A stretch of 64,000 nucleotides of DNA, from contig NZ_CP011267.1 of NCBI RefSeq assembly GCF_001006045.1, positions 930,001 through 994,000 of the forward strand, given 5' to 3'. Shown piece after piece: positions 15,843 through 24,203 of this stretch. Position 1 is the stretch's first letter. Each line of letters opens with the position of its first letter. The notes under the pieces are model-generated. The model was given only the letters and a program-made list of their open reading frames with translations. It did no database searches and was not told where the DNA came from. Both the position numbers and the translations under genes were made by a program. The DNA comes from Geoglobus ahangari. Lineage in GTDB: Archaea > Halobacteriota > Archaeoglobi > Archaeoglobales > Archaeoglobaceae.

Positions 15843-17603
15843 ATGGGAGTTTTTGATGAGCCAAAAATAGCGATTCCGGCCATATTCCTGATATACTTCA
15901 TAGTGGTTGGCGCTCTGGCAGCAGCGGGCAACACCGGGGCAGCTTCGGCAGTTGCTGTCTTTGGATCGGTCATAATCTACGTGGTCGTCGCCCTTGTGAT
16001 GAGGGCAGCGACAACTGAGGCGTTCTACGTTGCCGGCAGAGATATAGGAGCGCTGCCAATAGGTTCTTCGATTGCATCGAACTGGATGAGTGGTGCGTCT
16101 TTCGTTTCGATGGCAGGTGCTATTGCTATATTGGGATATGATGGTCTGCCATATATCATCGGTTGGACTCTTGGTTATGTTATCGCAGCCGTTCTCATAG
16201 CGCCGTTCGTCAGGAGGTCGGGAACGTTCACAGTTCCAGAGTTCATTGAGACAAGAGCCGCAAACTGGCCGGTCGCGAGACTCATAGCCGTGCTGATGCT
16301 TTTCGTCGTTTCGTTCACGTACCTCGTCGCACAGCTCGTCGCTACAGGAGTCATCATCGGAAGGTTCCTTGGAATACACGCGGTCGTTGGAGCGATGCTC
16401 GGTTCGCTGCTGGTCATACTGTTCGCGGGAACCGGCGGATGGAGAAGCGTCGTCTGGGTTCAGGTCACCCAGTACTGGGTGCTGATCACGGCCTACTGGA
16501 TTGGCTTCCTGCTCGCAGCGGCCAAGGCGGGGATATTCAAGCCGTGGCCACACATCGGCTATGGTGGACTCCTTGCGAGCCTTGAGGCGAGAGAGACAGC
16601 GTTCGGCCTTCCGCACTTCACGATGCCGTTCAAGACGGCGTTTGCCGGAGGTACGAACCTGCTCAACTGGCTCTTAGGTGCTTTAGCGTTGATGCTCGGA
16701 ACTGTCGGACTTCCGCACGTGCTGTCCCAGTTCTACCTCGTCAAGGACGTTAGGACGGCAAGATACGGAGTTGGCTGGGGACTGACCTTCATCGGTCTGC
16801 TCTACCTCACCGCTCCTGTGTATGCTATCCTCGCAAGATACGCGTTCTCGCAGGCATGGGGCATGCCGATTGAGCAGGCCAAGCAGATAGGGTGGATCCA
16901 GAAGTGGCTGCCCACCGGCCTCGTGAAGGTGAACGACCTCAACGGCAACGGCATCCTTGATCCCAAGGAGCTGGCGTTCCACAAGGACATCGTCGTTATC
17001 GGAATGCCCGACATGTGGGGCCTGGCATGGTGGGTCGCTGTCGTCGTTGCTGTCGGAGGTCTCGCAGCCGCTCTCAGTACAGCAAACGGTCTGATGATGG
17101 TCATGACCGTCGGAGCAACGAGGGACATCTACAAGAGGTTCATAAACCCCAACGTCTCTGAGGAGAGGGAGGTCTGGATCGGAAGAGCGATGCTCGTCAT
17201 ACTCGCAGTGATCTCGGCTCTTGCTGGAGCGAGGGCAATTCAGGATCCGACCTTCAGCAAGTACGTCGCACTGCTCGTCGGATGGGCGTTCGTCTTCGCA
17301 TCGAGCCTCTTCACACCATCGATCATACTCGGTATCTTCTGGAAAGGGCTGAACAGGTACGGAATTGTGGCAGGAATGGTCGCGGGACTGCTGGTCTCGT
17401 TCCCGTACATCGCCGGAGTCGGACTCATGGGCATGTCGCCGATCGTCATAGCCGGCAGCAAGATCGGAACGATCGCATGGGGAGTCGTTGGATTCCTCGT
17501 GCACCTGATCGTCGCTGTCGTGGTCTCCCTTGCGACTGGAGCTGAGAAGGCCAACCCGCCAGAGACGATCGAGTTCGTGGACAGGATGAAGATCCCAGAG
17601 TAA
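15843..17603 (+). CDS. Sodium:solute symporter, large subunit, VC_2705 subfamily
   Basis: The 586-residue integral membrane protein has about 12-13 hydrophobic segments. SSS-family features include AGRDIGALPIGSSIASNWMSGASF and RSGTFTVPEFIETRAAN near the N-terminal third. With the DUF4212 subunit it probably imports acetate or another carboxylate with sodium. An extra soluble loop around residues 350-390 contains DLNGNGILDPKE (365-376), a textbook EF-hand calcium-binding loop. The neighbouring CBS/DUF294 and exonuclease genes are typical companions of this subfamily in bacteria. The substrate remains an inference. Confidence 0.86.
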   Translation: MGVFDEPKIAIPAIFLIYFIVVGALAAAGNTGAASAVAVFGSVIIYVVVALVMRAATTEAFYVAGRDIGALPIGSSIASNWMSGASFVSMAGAIAILGYDGLPYIIGWTLGYVIAAVLIAPFVRRSGTFTVPEFIETRAANWPVARLIAVLMLFVVSFTYLVAQLVATGVIIGRFLGIHAVVGAMLGSLLVILFAGTGGWRSVVWVQVTQYWVLITAYWIGFLLAAAKAGIFKPWPHIGYGGLLASLEARETAFGLPHFTMPFKTAFAGGTNLLNWLLGALALMLGTVGLPHVLSQFYLVKDVRTARYGVGWGLTFIGLLYLTAPVYAILARYAFSQAWGMPIEQAKQIGWIQKWLPTGLVKVNDLNGNGILDPKELAFHKDIVVIGMPDMWGLAWWVAVVVAVGGLAAALSTANGLMMVMTVGATRDIYKRFINPNVSEEREVWIGRAMLVILAVISALAGARAIQDPTFSKYVALLVGWAFVFASSLFTPSIILGIFWKGLNRYGIVAGMVAGLLVSFPYIAGVGLMGMSPIVIAGSKIGTIAWGVVGFLVHLIVAVVVSLATGAEKANPPETIEFVDRMKIPE

Positions 17604-17640
17604 CCCCAAATTTTTTGACCAAACTTTTTTATTTTTGTCT
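17601..17640 (+). terminator. Predicted T-rich terminator after the symporter
   Basis: TAACCCCAAATTTTTT follows the last codons and is succeeded by further T-runs (CTTTTTTATTTTTG). The second run could also serve as the TATA region of the next gene, so partial read-through into the CBS/DUF294 gene is possible. Confidence 0.4.
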
Positions 17641-17657
17641 TGCAGAATTTTACAACA

Positions 17658-18980
17658 ATGTCAAATTTCAAGCGAGTTGGCGACTTTGTGAAGAGATCTC
17701 CCGTGACCGTGGACTCTTCTCTCAGCATAAGGGAGACCGCGAAGATAATGGATGAGGAGAAGATCTCAAGCGTCGTTGTAATGAGGAACGGAGCCCCCTA
17801 TGCTTTCTTCACAGAATCCGACCTGAGAAGGGTTGTTGGAGAGGAGATTGACCTCGGGAAGCCCGTTGGGGAGTTTGCAGGAACAAGGCTGATAGCCGTG
17901 AGCTCAGAGTCGTCGATCTTCGACGCCCTCTCCCTCATGGTTCAGCACGGGATAAAGCACCTCGGTGTGTTCGAGGACGGGGAGCTCATAGGCGTGATCA
18001 CCCTCAGGGATGTGGCGTTCGAGCTGGGGCCCAAGTACATAAAGTACACGGCCAGAATTCACGGGGCGAAGAGGCTCGAGGACATAGCACTCGCGATGGA
18101 CAGCTTCAAGCTCGACCTTGAGAGAGAGGCTATGAGCTACGTGGATCACCCGGAGATTGTTGATCCATACGTCTTCTTCTCCGAGATCTCCCACGTTGTT
18201 GACGCGATGATTGTAACCGCAGCGAAGCTCATCGGCATGCCAGCAGATGGGTACGCCTACGCCATCACAGGAAGTGGAGGGAGGAGCGAACAGTTCCTTC
18301 TGACTGACAGGGACACACTCGCAGTCTACAGCGACGATGACGTTCTCGCGTGGTTTTCAAGGCTTGAAAGAACGCTCGACAGCCTCGGGTTCCCGGGATG
18401 CGACCACGGATACACGTCTGACAAGTACAACTTCCACGTCAGTCAGGTGGGCGAGACCTGCAGGGAGTGGTCAACAAACGTGGAGAAGAACATAGTTAAC
18501 CTCTCGCTCATCTCCGACTCGCGGTTTCTCCTTGGGGAGAGATCCCTGCTCGAGGAGATGAAGGAGTGCCTCGCCTCAAAGCTTGAGAAGAACAGGTTTG
18601 TCATCATCGCGTCGCTAAGATACAAGCCAGCACTGACGATTTTCGGCAGTCTGAAGGAGATCTTCAACTACAAGGCCGGCGCCATAGCACCGGTGGAGTA
18701 TCCGGTCAGAGCGCTCGCGATAACCAACGGAATCATGCACGTGACAAACACGCTCGAGAGGATAAGGACTCTCGTGGAGGAGAGAATCATTCCCGAGGAC
18801 ATGGGAGACGATCTGGAGCATGCCTACACCATCCTGATGAGGAGGAAAATATGGCTTCAGGCCCAGAACAGGAAGGAGTTCCAGTCTTCCGAGGTCAACC
18901 CGATGGAGAGGACGCTGATAAGGGACGCGCTGAAGACCGTCAAGAGGTTTCAGGGGTACGTGGAGAGGAACTTCATATGA
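17658..18980 (+). CDS. CBS-domain protein with DUF294 nucleotidyltransferase-like domain
   Basis: The 440-residue protein has a CBS pair (about residues 5-120) that probably binds adenine nucleotides. A GlnD-like nucleotidyltransferase domain follows, with ITGSGGRSEQFLLTDRD near residue 200, and then a helical DUF294 C-terminal domain. The G-S-x-G-R-x-E-x-x-x-x-T-D-x-D signature is complete, so the catalytic core looks intact. By position it should regulate or modify the symporter or a partner in response to energy state; this is inference from the conserved neighbourhood. I chose the ATG at 17658 over an in-frame TTG at 17640. Confidence 0.82.
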   Translation: MSNFKRVGDFVKRSPVTVDSSLSIRETAKIMDEEKISSVVVMRNGAPYAFFTESDLRRVVGEEIDLGKPVGEFAGTRLIAVSSESSIFDALSLMVQHGIKHLGVFEDGELIGVITLRDVAFELGPKYIKYTARIHGAKRLEDIALAMDSFKLDLEREAMSYVDHPEIVDPYVFFSEISHVVDAMIVTAAKLIGMPADGYAYAITGSGGRSEQFLLTDRDTLAVYSDDDVLAWFSRLERTLDSLGFPGCDHGYTSDKYNFHVSQVGETCREWSTNVEKNIVNLSLISDSRFLLGERSLLEEMKECLASKLEKNRFVIIASLRYKPALTIFGSLKEIFNYKAGAIAPVEYPVRALAITNGIMHVTNTLERIRTLVEERIIPEDMGDDLEHAYTILMRRKIWLQAQNRKEFQSSEVNPMERTLIRDALKTVKRFQGYVERNFI

Positions 18981-18981
18981 C

Positions 18982-19581
18982 TCAGAACAGCATCCTCCTC
19001 CCGATCCTCACGAGGTCGATGACGTTCACGCTATAGTCTTCAAGCTGCGAAAGCTGCTTGAGGAACACGTAGGCTGTTGAGAACGCATCACCAAGGGCCG
19101 TGTGCCTCTGAAAGCCCTCCACGCGGTAAATTTTCATCAGGCTCTCGAAATCGAGCCTGAAGGTCACAGCCGAGCCCCTCTTCTTTATCAGCCACGCCTC
19201 GACCTCTGCCACATCCACGTACCTCTCCACCCTGAGCTTCTTCTTCAGCTTCTTCTTGAACGCGTTCTTGAGGAACTCCACGTCCACCCACACGGCATAG
19301 CCGACTATGACTCTATCATCGATCACCTCCTCTATCCTGTCCGCCACCTCCGCGAATGTGGGTGCGTCACGCAGGTCGCTCTCGGTAATCCCGTGGTACT
19401 TTATCGAGTCCACTCTGAACTTCTCGGGCCTTATCAGGGTGTAGAACGCCTCGTCGAGGTGTATTGTCATGTCCCTTACCGGAATCGAGGCAAAGGATAT
19501 GATTTCGTCCTTCTTGGTGTTCAGCCCCGTGGTTTCGAGGTCTATGACGCAGAACTCAACGTCCCTGAGCCCCTCTACCAT
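18982..19581 (-). CDS. DnaQ-like 3'-5' exonuclease
   Basis: This 199-residue DEDDh exonuclease has the Exo I motif DLETTGLNT (residues 14-22), the Exo II region VGYAVWVDVEFL near residue 95, and Exo III HTALGDAF near residue 162. All acidic ligands and the histidine are present. It resembles the small exonucleases encoded beside CBS/DUF294 and VC_2705 symporter genes in bacteria rather than a polymerase proofreading subunit. It converges with the preceding gene (1-bp gap) and overlaps the upstream cNMP/CBS gene by 7 bp, so it is co-transcribed with that gene. Confidence 0.83.
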   Translation of the reverse strand: MVEGLRDVEFCVIDLETTGLNTKKDEIISFASIPVRDMTIHLDEAFYTLIRPEKFRVDSIKYHGITESDLRDAPTFAEVADRIEEVIDDRVIVGYAVWVDVEFLKNAFKKKLKKKLRVERYVDVAEVEAWLIKKRGSAVTFRLDFESLMKIYRVEGFQRHTALGDAFSTAYVFLKQLSQLEDYSVNVIDLVRIGRRMLF

Positions 19582-21152
19582 GATTTCATCCTTCTCGACA
19601 GCTCTTCCTGAAACTGCCTGAATATGCCCACCGACTTCTTGAGGATGACTTCATCCACTTTATCGCTTTTCTCGAACAGCTCCCTCCTCAGCCTTATCAT
19701 CCTCACGGCCGAGTACGCCTCAACCGCGCTCTCGATAACATCCTCGCTCAGATCCATCTCACCTATCCTCTCCACGGTGCTCTTGGACGTGAAGTCGCCC
19801 TGCAGGATGGCGTAGAGCCTCGCCGCCCTGCACACAACCTCGTCGCAGTTCTCGATTGTGATGCGCTGCGAGAGCAGGCTCTTCAGCAGCTTTGCGACAT
19901 CCCCCTTTAGCCTCTCAAGTCTCTCCTCGAGTTCCTCCCTGAAGCTCACATACCTCGCCCCGTCTCCGTGTATGTACCTTGAGTCCGCAAGGGCGGTGAG
20001 ACCCTCAACGCTTTCCGCGAGGTCAGTGTACCTCCTGATCGATACGAAGTCGTAAGCGAGCCCGGAGGCATCACCCTCGATGACAGCGAGGTCGTACCTT
20101 ATCGGCACCCTCACCTCTCTCCTTCCAAAGCTTCCTATGATCGCGACCGTTGCATCGAGATCTGCGCCCTCAACGAGCTTCCTGAGGATCTGGTCGAGAA
20201 TGGGGACGTATATGGAGGATATCACCTCGTAGCTCAGCCCCGAGCGCGCCATGTTCTTCATTGAGCTCACGACCTCCTGCAGCAGCTCTCTAACTCTCTC
20301 CGGGTTTTCGGCCTTCTTGACGAGCTTGGGGTAGTTCAGGAGGGACGTCTGGGGCTCGAACTTCCTTATGAGGTCCTTGATCGTGACAACGCCCACCAGT
20401 TTCCCGTCTTCTGCAACCGCGAGGTGGTTCACGGCATTTTCAATGAACTTTATGTACGCATCCAGCAGGGATGCGGAGACGTCAACGGCCTTGACCGGGT
20501 GGCTCATGATACTCTCCGCCTTCGTGGAGAGGTCAAGCCCCCTAGCGAGGGATCTGACAACGTCTGTGTGGGTTATTATCCCGATCGGGTTTCCTCTTGG
20601 ATTGGTTACAACAACACTTCCGACGTTCTCGTCAGACATCAGCCTGACGACCTCCTCCATGGTGGAGTCCGGGGAGCATGTGACTGGCCTCTTGCTGAGA
20701 ATCTCTGAAACCTTCTTGGAGAACACGTTTATGAGCTCGTCCTCCTCACCCCTGAACAGCTCGCTGAACCTCATTGTGAGCAGCTTGTTGACAAACTCCG
20801 CAAACTCCTCGTTCCTCTCCATGAAGTCCTGAACGTCCTTTGCCTTGAACTCGAAGCATATTGTGTCTGTGATGGCCCTCGCCTCGAACTCTGTCTTCTC
20901 CTTTTTGATCGCGGAGATCAGCCCTGTGAACTCATTCTTCCCCACCACCTCGACCAGATCGTCTCCGTCGAACAGGCCTATCTCCCCGTCCCTGACCAGA
21001 TAGATCCTGTCGAGAACCTTGTTCCTCTTGAACACCGTCTTCCCCGTCTTGTAGAGGGAGACGTGCATCTTGCTGACGAGCTCCTCCACCTCCTCGTCTG
21101 TGAGGAGGCTGAACGGCTTTATTCTGGCTATGTACTCGACCGGCGGTAACAT
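19575..21152 (-). CDS. Cyclic-nucleotide-binding-like, CBS and DUF294 regulatory protein
   Basis: The 525-residue protein has three modules: a cNMP-binding-like beta-roll (about residues 10-120, IYLVRDGEIGLFDGD), a CBS pair (about 145-270) and a DUF294 nucleotidyltransferase-like half. In the last, the motif reads GSFGRREVRVPIRYD. The T-D-x-D of active nucleotidyltransferases is lost, so it may be a non-catalytic sensor. It is paralogous to the protein at 17658 and faces it. The ATG at 21152 lies about 27 nt from TTATAATG (21176-21183, minus strand), consistent with a leaderless transcript; a TTG at 21164 is less likely. Confidence 0.8.
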   Translation of the reverse strand: MLPPVEYIARIKPFSLLTDEEVEELVSKMHVSLYKTGKTVFKRNKVLDRIYLVRDGEIGLFDGDDLVEVVGKNEFTGLISAIKKEKTEFEARAITDTICFEFKAKDVQDFMERNEEFAEFVNKLLTMRFSELFRGEEDELINVFSKKVSEILSKRPVTCSPDSTMEEVVRLMSDENVGSVVVTNPRGNPIGIITHTDVVRSLARGLDLSTKAESIMSHPVKAVDVSASLLDAYIKFIENAVNHLAVAEDGKLVGVVTIKDLIRKFEPQTSLLNYPKLVKKAENPERVRELLQEVVSSMKNMARSGLSYEVISSIYVPILDQILRKLVEGADLDATVAIIGSFGRREVRVPIRYDLAVIEGDASGLAYDFVSIRRYTDLAESVEGLTALADSRYIHGDGARYVSFREELEERLERLKGDVAKLLKSLLSQRITIENCDEVVCRAARLYAILQGDFTSKSTVERIGEMDLSEDVIESAVEAYSAVRMIRLRRELFEKSDKVDEVILKKSVGIFRQFQEELSRRMKSW

Positions 21153-21237
21153 CAGATAAATCAATTATTTAACATTATAAAAGCGTGTCCATTTCTTCCG
21201 AAACCTTAAAAATTCAGGGAACTTTACTGAACATCAA

Positions 21238-22197
21238 ATGGTTCATACCTCGCAGGGAAGGATGGCGAAGGTGCTGCTGGTACTGGTGATCCTGCTGGCC
21301 CTCTCTTTTCTCCTGAGCATCGGCTATGGATCTTCCGGGTTTCTGCTCTCGTTTCACGACATACAGAGCAAGATTCTCGACTACAGGCTCAGGAGAACGA
21401 TCCTTGCAGCACTCGTCGGTGCCTCACTCTCATCAGCTGGATGTGCGATGCAGTCCCTCTTCAGGAATCCTCTCGCAGACCCCTACATCATAGGCGTCTC
21501 GAGCGGTGCAAGTGCCGGGGCGAGCATCGCAATAGTGCTGGGTCTCGCCTCCTCGTCACTCAGCCTGATGCTTTTCGCGTTCGCCAGCTCGATCCTGACG
21601 GTCTACGTGGTTTACAGGATTGGTGGGAGCACGACGAGCTCTCTCCTGCTTGCCGGAATTGCGGTCGCCACGTTCCTGACCGGGCTGACCTCTCTGCTCA
21701 TCTACATGGCTGGAGAGAGCATGCACAAGGTCATATTCTGGATAATGGGTGGCTTCTGGACGGCCAACTGGGTCAAGGTGGGGCTCATGCTCTTCACGGC
21801 ATTTCTGGGCATAGCCCTGCTCTACGTCTTCGCATGGAGGCTCAACGCCCTGCTCCTCGGAGAGGAGCATGCGGAGAGCGTTGGAATTGATGTCTCGAAG
21901 TTCCGGGCGGTGATAGTTGCAATCTCCGCACTTCTGACAGCCTCTGCAGTCTCCGTCAGCGGAGTCATAGGCTTCGTGGGTCTGATAATCCCCCACACCA
22001 TGAGGATGCTTCTCGGCTTCGACAACAGGGTTCTGATACCGTTCTCAGTCCTCTTCGCCATGGGGTTCATGCCTCTCGTGGATCTCGTGGCGAGAGTAGC
22101 TGTTCCGGGTGAGCTGCCGGTGGGGATAATAACCTCGATGCTCGGAGCACCGTTCTTCATATACCTGCTCAGGAGGGGGACGGGCTTTGGCGCTTGA
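21238..22197 (+). CDS. btuC: ABC transporter permease, BtuC/FecCD family
   Basis: The 319-residue polytopic protein has about nine or ten membrane helices. It carries the family motifs RRTILAALVGASLSSAGCAMQ and FRNPLADPYIIGVSSGA, the coupling region and GFVGLIIPHTMR. This family imports cobamides, siderophores and heme. A substrate-binding lipoprotein and an ATPase follow. The first ATG at 21238 is used; a second at 21262 (MAKVLL) is also plausible and begins closer to the first helix. Confidence 0.9.
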   Translation: MVHTSQGRMAKVLLVLVILLALSFLLSIGYGSSGFLLSFHDIQSKILDYRLRRTILAALVGASLSSAGCAMQSLFRNPLADPYIIGVSSGASAGASIAIVLGLASSSLSLMLFAFASSILTVYVVYRIGGSTTSSLLLAGIAVATFLTGLTSLLIYMAGESMHKVIFWIMGGFWTANWVKVGLMLFTAFLGIALLYVFAWRLNALLLGEEHAESVGIDVSKFRAVIVAISALLTASAVSVSGVIGFVGLIIPHTMRMLLGFDNRVLIPFSVLFAMGFMPLVDLVARVAVPGELPVGIITSMLGAPFFIYLLRRGTGFGA

Positions 22198-22945
22198 GGT
22201 CAGGGATGTCGGGGTTGTGCTCGGCAGCAGGAGGGTGCTCGAGAGCGTGGCTCTATCGCTCAGAAAGAGGGAGCTCGTGGTTCTGCTCGGCCCCAACGGG
22301 AGCGGGAAGAGCACGCTGATGAAGGCGATTTACGGAATACTCAGGCCTGTCAGGGGCGCAATATACGTTGACGGAAGGGCCGTGCACTCGATGGACAGGA
22401 AGGAGGTTGCGAGGCACCTCGGATACCTTCCTCAGGAGAGCGAGTCCGCAAGCCTCAGGGTCATAGATGTTGTCCTTTTCGGCAGGATTCCCCACGTCCA
22501 GTTCTCTCCTTCAAGCAAAGACTACGAGAAGGCCATCCATGCCCTCAGGATGGTTGGGATGGAGGGCTACGCCCAGAGAAACTTCTCCGAGCTGAGCGGC
22601 GGGGAGAAGCAGAAGGTGCTTCTTGCAAGGATATTCTGTCAGGAGACCGACTACCTCCTCCTCGACGAGCCCACGTCCCATCTGGACATAAGGAGTCAGG
22701 TTGAGGTCATGAGGGTGGTGAGGAAGCTCGTGGACTCCGGTAAGGGGGCGCTTGTTGCGATGCATGATGTTAACTTAGCTGCCATGTTCGCGGATAGAGT
22801 CGTGATGGTCAAAAACGGGAGGATTGTGGTGCAGGGTGGTGTTAGGGAGGTTATAACTCCGGAGAACATCATGGAGGTCTACGGAATAGACGTGGAGGTC
22901 GTGAGGTACAATGGAAGTGTGGTGGTTGTTCCCAAGGTGCAGTGA
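22187..22945 (+). CDS. btuD: ABC transporter ATP-binding protein, BtuD/FecE family
   Basis: The 252-residue ATPase has Walker A GPNGSGKST (about residues 36-44), a Q-loop LPQES, the signature ELSGGEKQKV, Walker B YLLLDEPTSHLD and the H-loop AMHD. It powers the permease encoded just upstream, with which it overlaps by 11 bp. The start is TTG at 22187; the frame has no earlier start and the conserved VRDVGVVLG strand begins five residues in. The C-terminal 50 residues match the regulatory tail of FecE-type ATPases. Confidence 0.92.
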   Translation: MALEVRDVGVVLGSRRVLESVALSLRKRELVVLLGPNGSGKSTLMKAIYGILRPVRGAIYVDGRAVHSMDRKEVARHLGYLPQESESASLRVIDVVLFGRIPHVQFSPSSKDYEKAIHALRMVGMEGYAQRNFSELSGGEKQKVLLARIFCQETDYLLLDEPTSHLDIRSQVEVMRVVRKLVDSGKGALVAMHDVNLAAMFADRVVMVKNGRIVVQGGVREVITPENIMEVYGIDVEVVRYNGSVVVVPKVQ

Positions 22946-23059
22946 TCAGACGTACTGCTCGTAGACGTGCTCGAAGTACTCGCACCCTCCCTCCTTCAGG
23001 CATCCCCACTCAACGCACCACGAGTAGTTCTTGCACTCCCTGCAGTCCTTCATGGCCAT
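22946..23059 (-). CDS. Mini-protein of 37 residues, cysteine-rich
   Basis: A minus-strand frame starts at tandem ATGs (23059, 23053) preceded by GGAAGAGAGGG and ends at 22946, abutting the stop of btuD. The product has five cysteines in 37 residues: CRECKNYSWC, then WGCLKEGGC, with an aromatic acidic tail. This spacing suggests a zinc or Fe-S site or a redox peptide. It is unlike the out-of-frame translations of neighbouring genes because it lies in the gap between btuD and btuF. I do not recognise the family. An AT-rich promoter-like region (23080-23120) is shared with btuF. Confidence 0.6.
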   Translation of the reverse strand: MAMKDCRECKNYSWCVEWGCLKEGGCEYFEHVYEQYV

Positions 23060-23156
23060 CCCTCTCTTCCGCAACTTAAAGTTCTTTTGATTTGTTATAA
23101 GATAAAATGAATAACTTAATATAGCCGTGCCGTGCTGATGTTGGTGGGTGGTTGCG

Positions 23157-24161
23157 ATGAAGAAGCTGATCATCATGCTGGTTCTTCTTGCAGCGATCGC
23201 GCTCTCGGGATGTGCTACAGAGAAGGAGCAGGCAGCAGCGCCAACGCCCACGCTCACCCCAACTCCAGAAAAAACCCCGACCGCAACACCCACACCAACG
23301 CCCACGCCAGCCGTGGAGAGGGTGGTGGTGACCGACGACTTCGGGCATGAGGTGGTCATAAACGGAACCCCTGAGAGGATAGTCTCGCTGGCTCCGAGCA
23401 ACACGGAGATCCTGTTCGCGATAGGTGCCGGGGACAGGGTTGTTGGCGTCACCGACTACTGCAACTACCCTCCGGAGGTTGTTGAGCTGAAGAATCAGGG
23501 CAAGCTCACGAGCGTCGGAGGGTTCTCGACCGTTGACGTGGAGAAGGTCATCTCCCTCGATCCGGACTTAGTTGTGGCAAGCTTTGGAAACGGGGAGGAG
23601 GTCATCGAGGTTCTCAGGAGCTACGGCATACCCGTGATTGCCACGAATCCCAAGGATCTGGATGATGTTATGAAGGACATACTGATGATAGGCAGGGCCG
23701 TTGGTGAGGAGCAGAACGCTACAAAGCTCGTGGAGTGGATGGAGGAGAAGATCGGCGAGGTGAAGAAAAAAGCTGAGGGGTATGAGGAGCGACCGACGGT
23801 GGCACACATCCTGTGGAACGACCCCATATACGTCAGCGGCAATTCCACGTTTACCGACAACCTCATCGAGATTGCGGGAGGCGTAAACGCGTTCGACGAC
23901 ATCGATGGCTGGGGAATAGTCAGCTACGAGGATCTGGTCGCGAGGAACCCGGACATAATCATAGTCAACAGCGGAACCGGAATGGGTGGGGAGGGCGACA
24001 TGCTCTACAAGTGGATAACGAGCGAGTTCCCAGATCTGAGCGCGGTCAAAAACGGGAGCGTGTACATGATCGACTCCGACATAATCTCGAGGCCATCCTA
24101 CAGGCTCGTTTACGCGCTCGAGAACATCTCGGCATGGATTGAGGACTGGGAGAACCGCTGA
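23157..24161 (+). CDS. btuF: ABC transporter substrate-binding lipoprotein, BtuF/FecB-like
   Basis: The 334-residue protein has a signal peptide with lipobox ALSGC (Cys near residue 19), then a Pro/Thr-rich tether of about 30 residues. The binding fold follows: VTDDFGHEVVINGTPERIVSLAPSNTEIL and later RNPDIIIVNSG. It is exported and lipid-anchored and delivers ligand to the BtuC-like permease. Cobamide is likely because CODH/ACS uses a corrinoid protein, but ferric siderophores fit equally well. The ATG at 23157 is chosen because GGTGGGTGG precedes it and the lysine-rich signal start follows; an in-frame GTG lies at 23148. Confidence 0.88.
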   Translation: MKKLIIMLVLLAAIALSGCATEKEQAAAPTPTLTPTPEKTPTATPTPTPTPAVERVVVTDDFGHEVVINGTPERIVSLAPSNTEILFAIGAGDRVVGVTDYCNYPPEVVELKNQGKLTSVGGFSTVDVEKVISLDPDLVVASFGNGEEVIEVLRSYGIPVIATNPKDLDDVMKDILMIGRAVGEEQNATKLVEWMEEKIGEVKKKAEGYEERPTVAHILWNDPIYVSGNSTFTDNLIEIAGGVNAFDDIDGWGIVSYEDLVARNPDIIIVNSGTGMGGEGDMLYKWITSEFPDLSAVKNGSVYMIDSDIISRPSYRLVYALENISAWIEDWENR

Positions 24162-24203
24162 GGAAAAGCAAACTTTATTAAATTTTTTATCATGTTACTG
24201 GGC

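Noticed and set aside
23220-23320. ACNCC-type repeats considered as a tandem repeat or CRISPR-like feature
   Set aside because: They are codons of the Pro/Thr-rich lipoprotein linker of BtuF, in frame and without spacers.
23060-23452. N-terminal extension of the minus-strand mini-protein frame
   Set aside because: The upstream part is the antisense of the btuF Pro/Thr linker and gives Gly/Val repeats. Only the last 37 codons have a ribosome-binding site and cysteine pattern.
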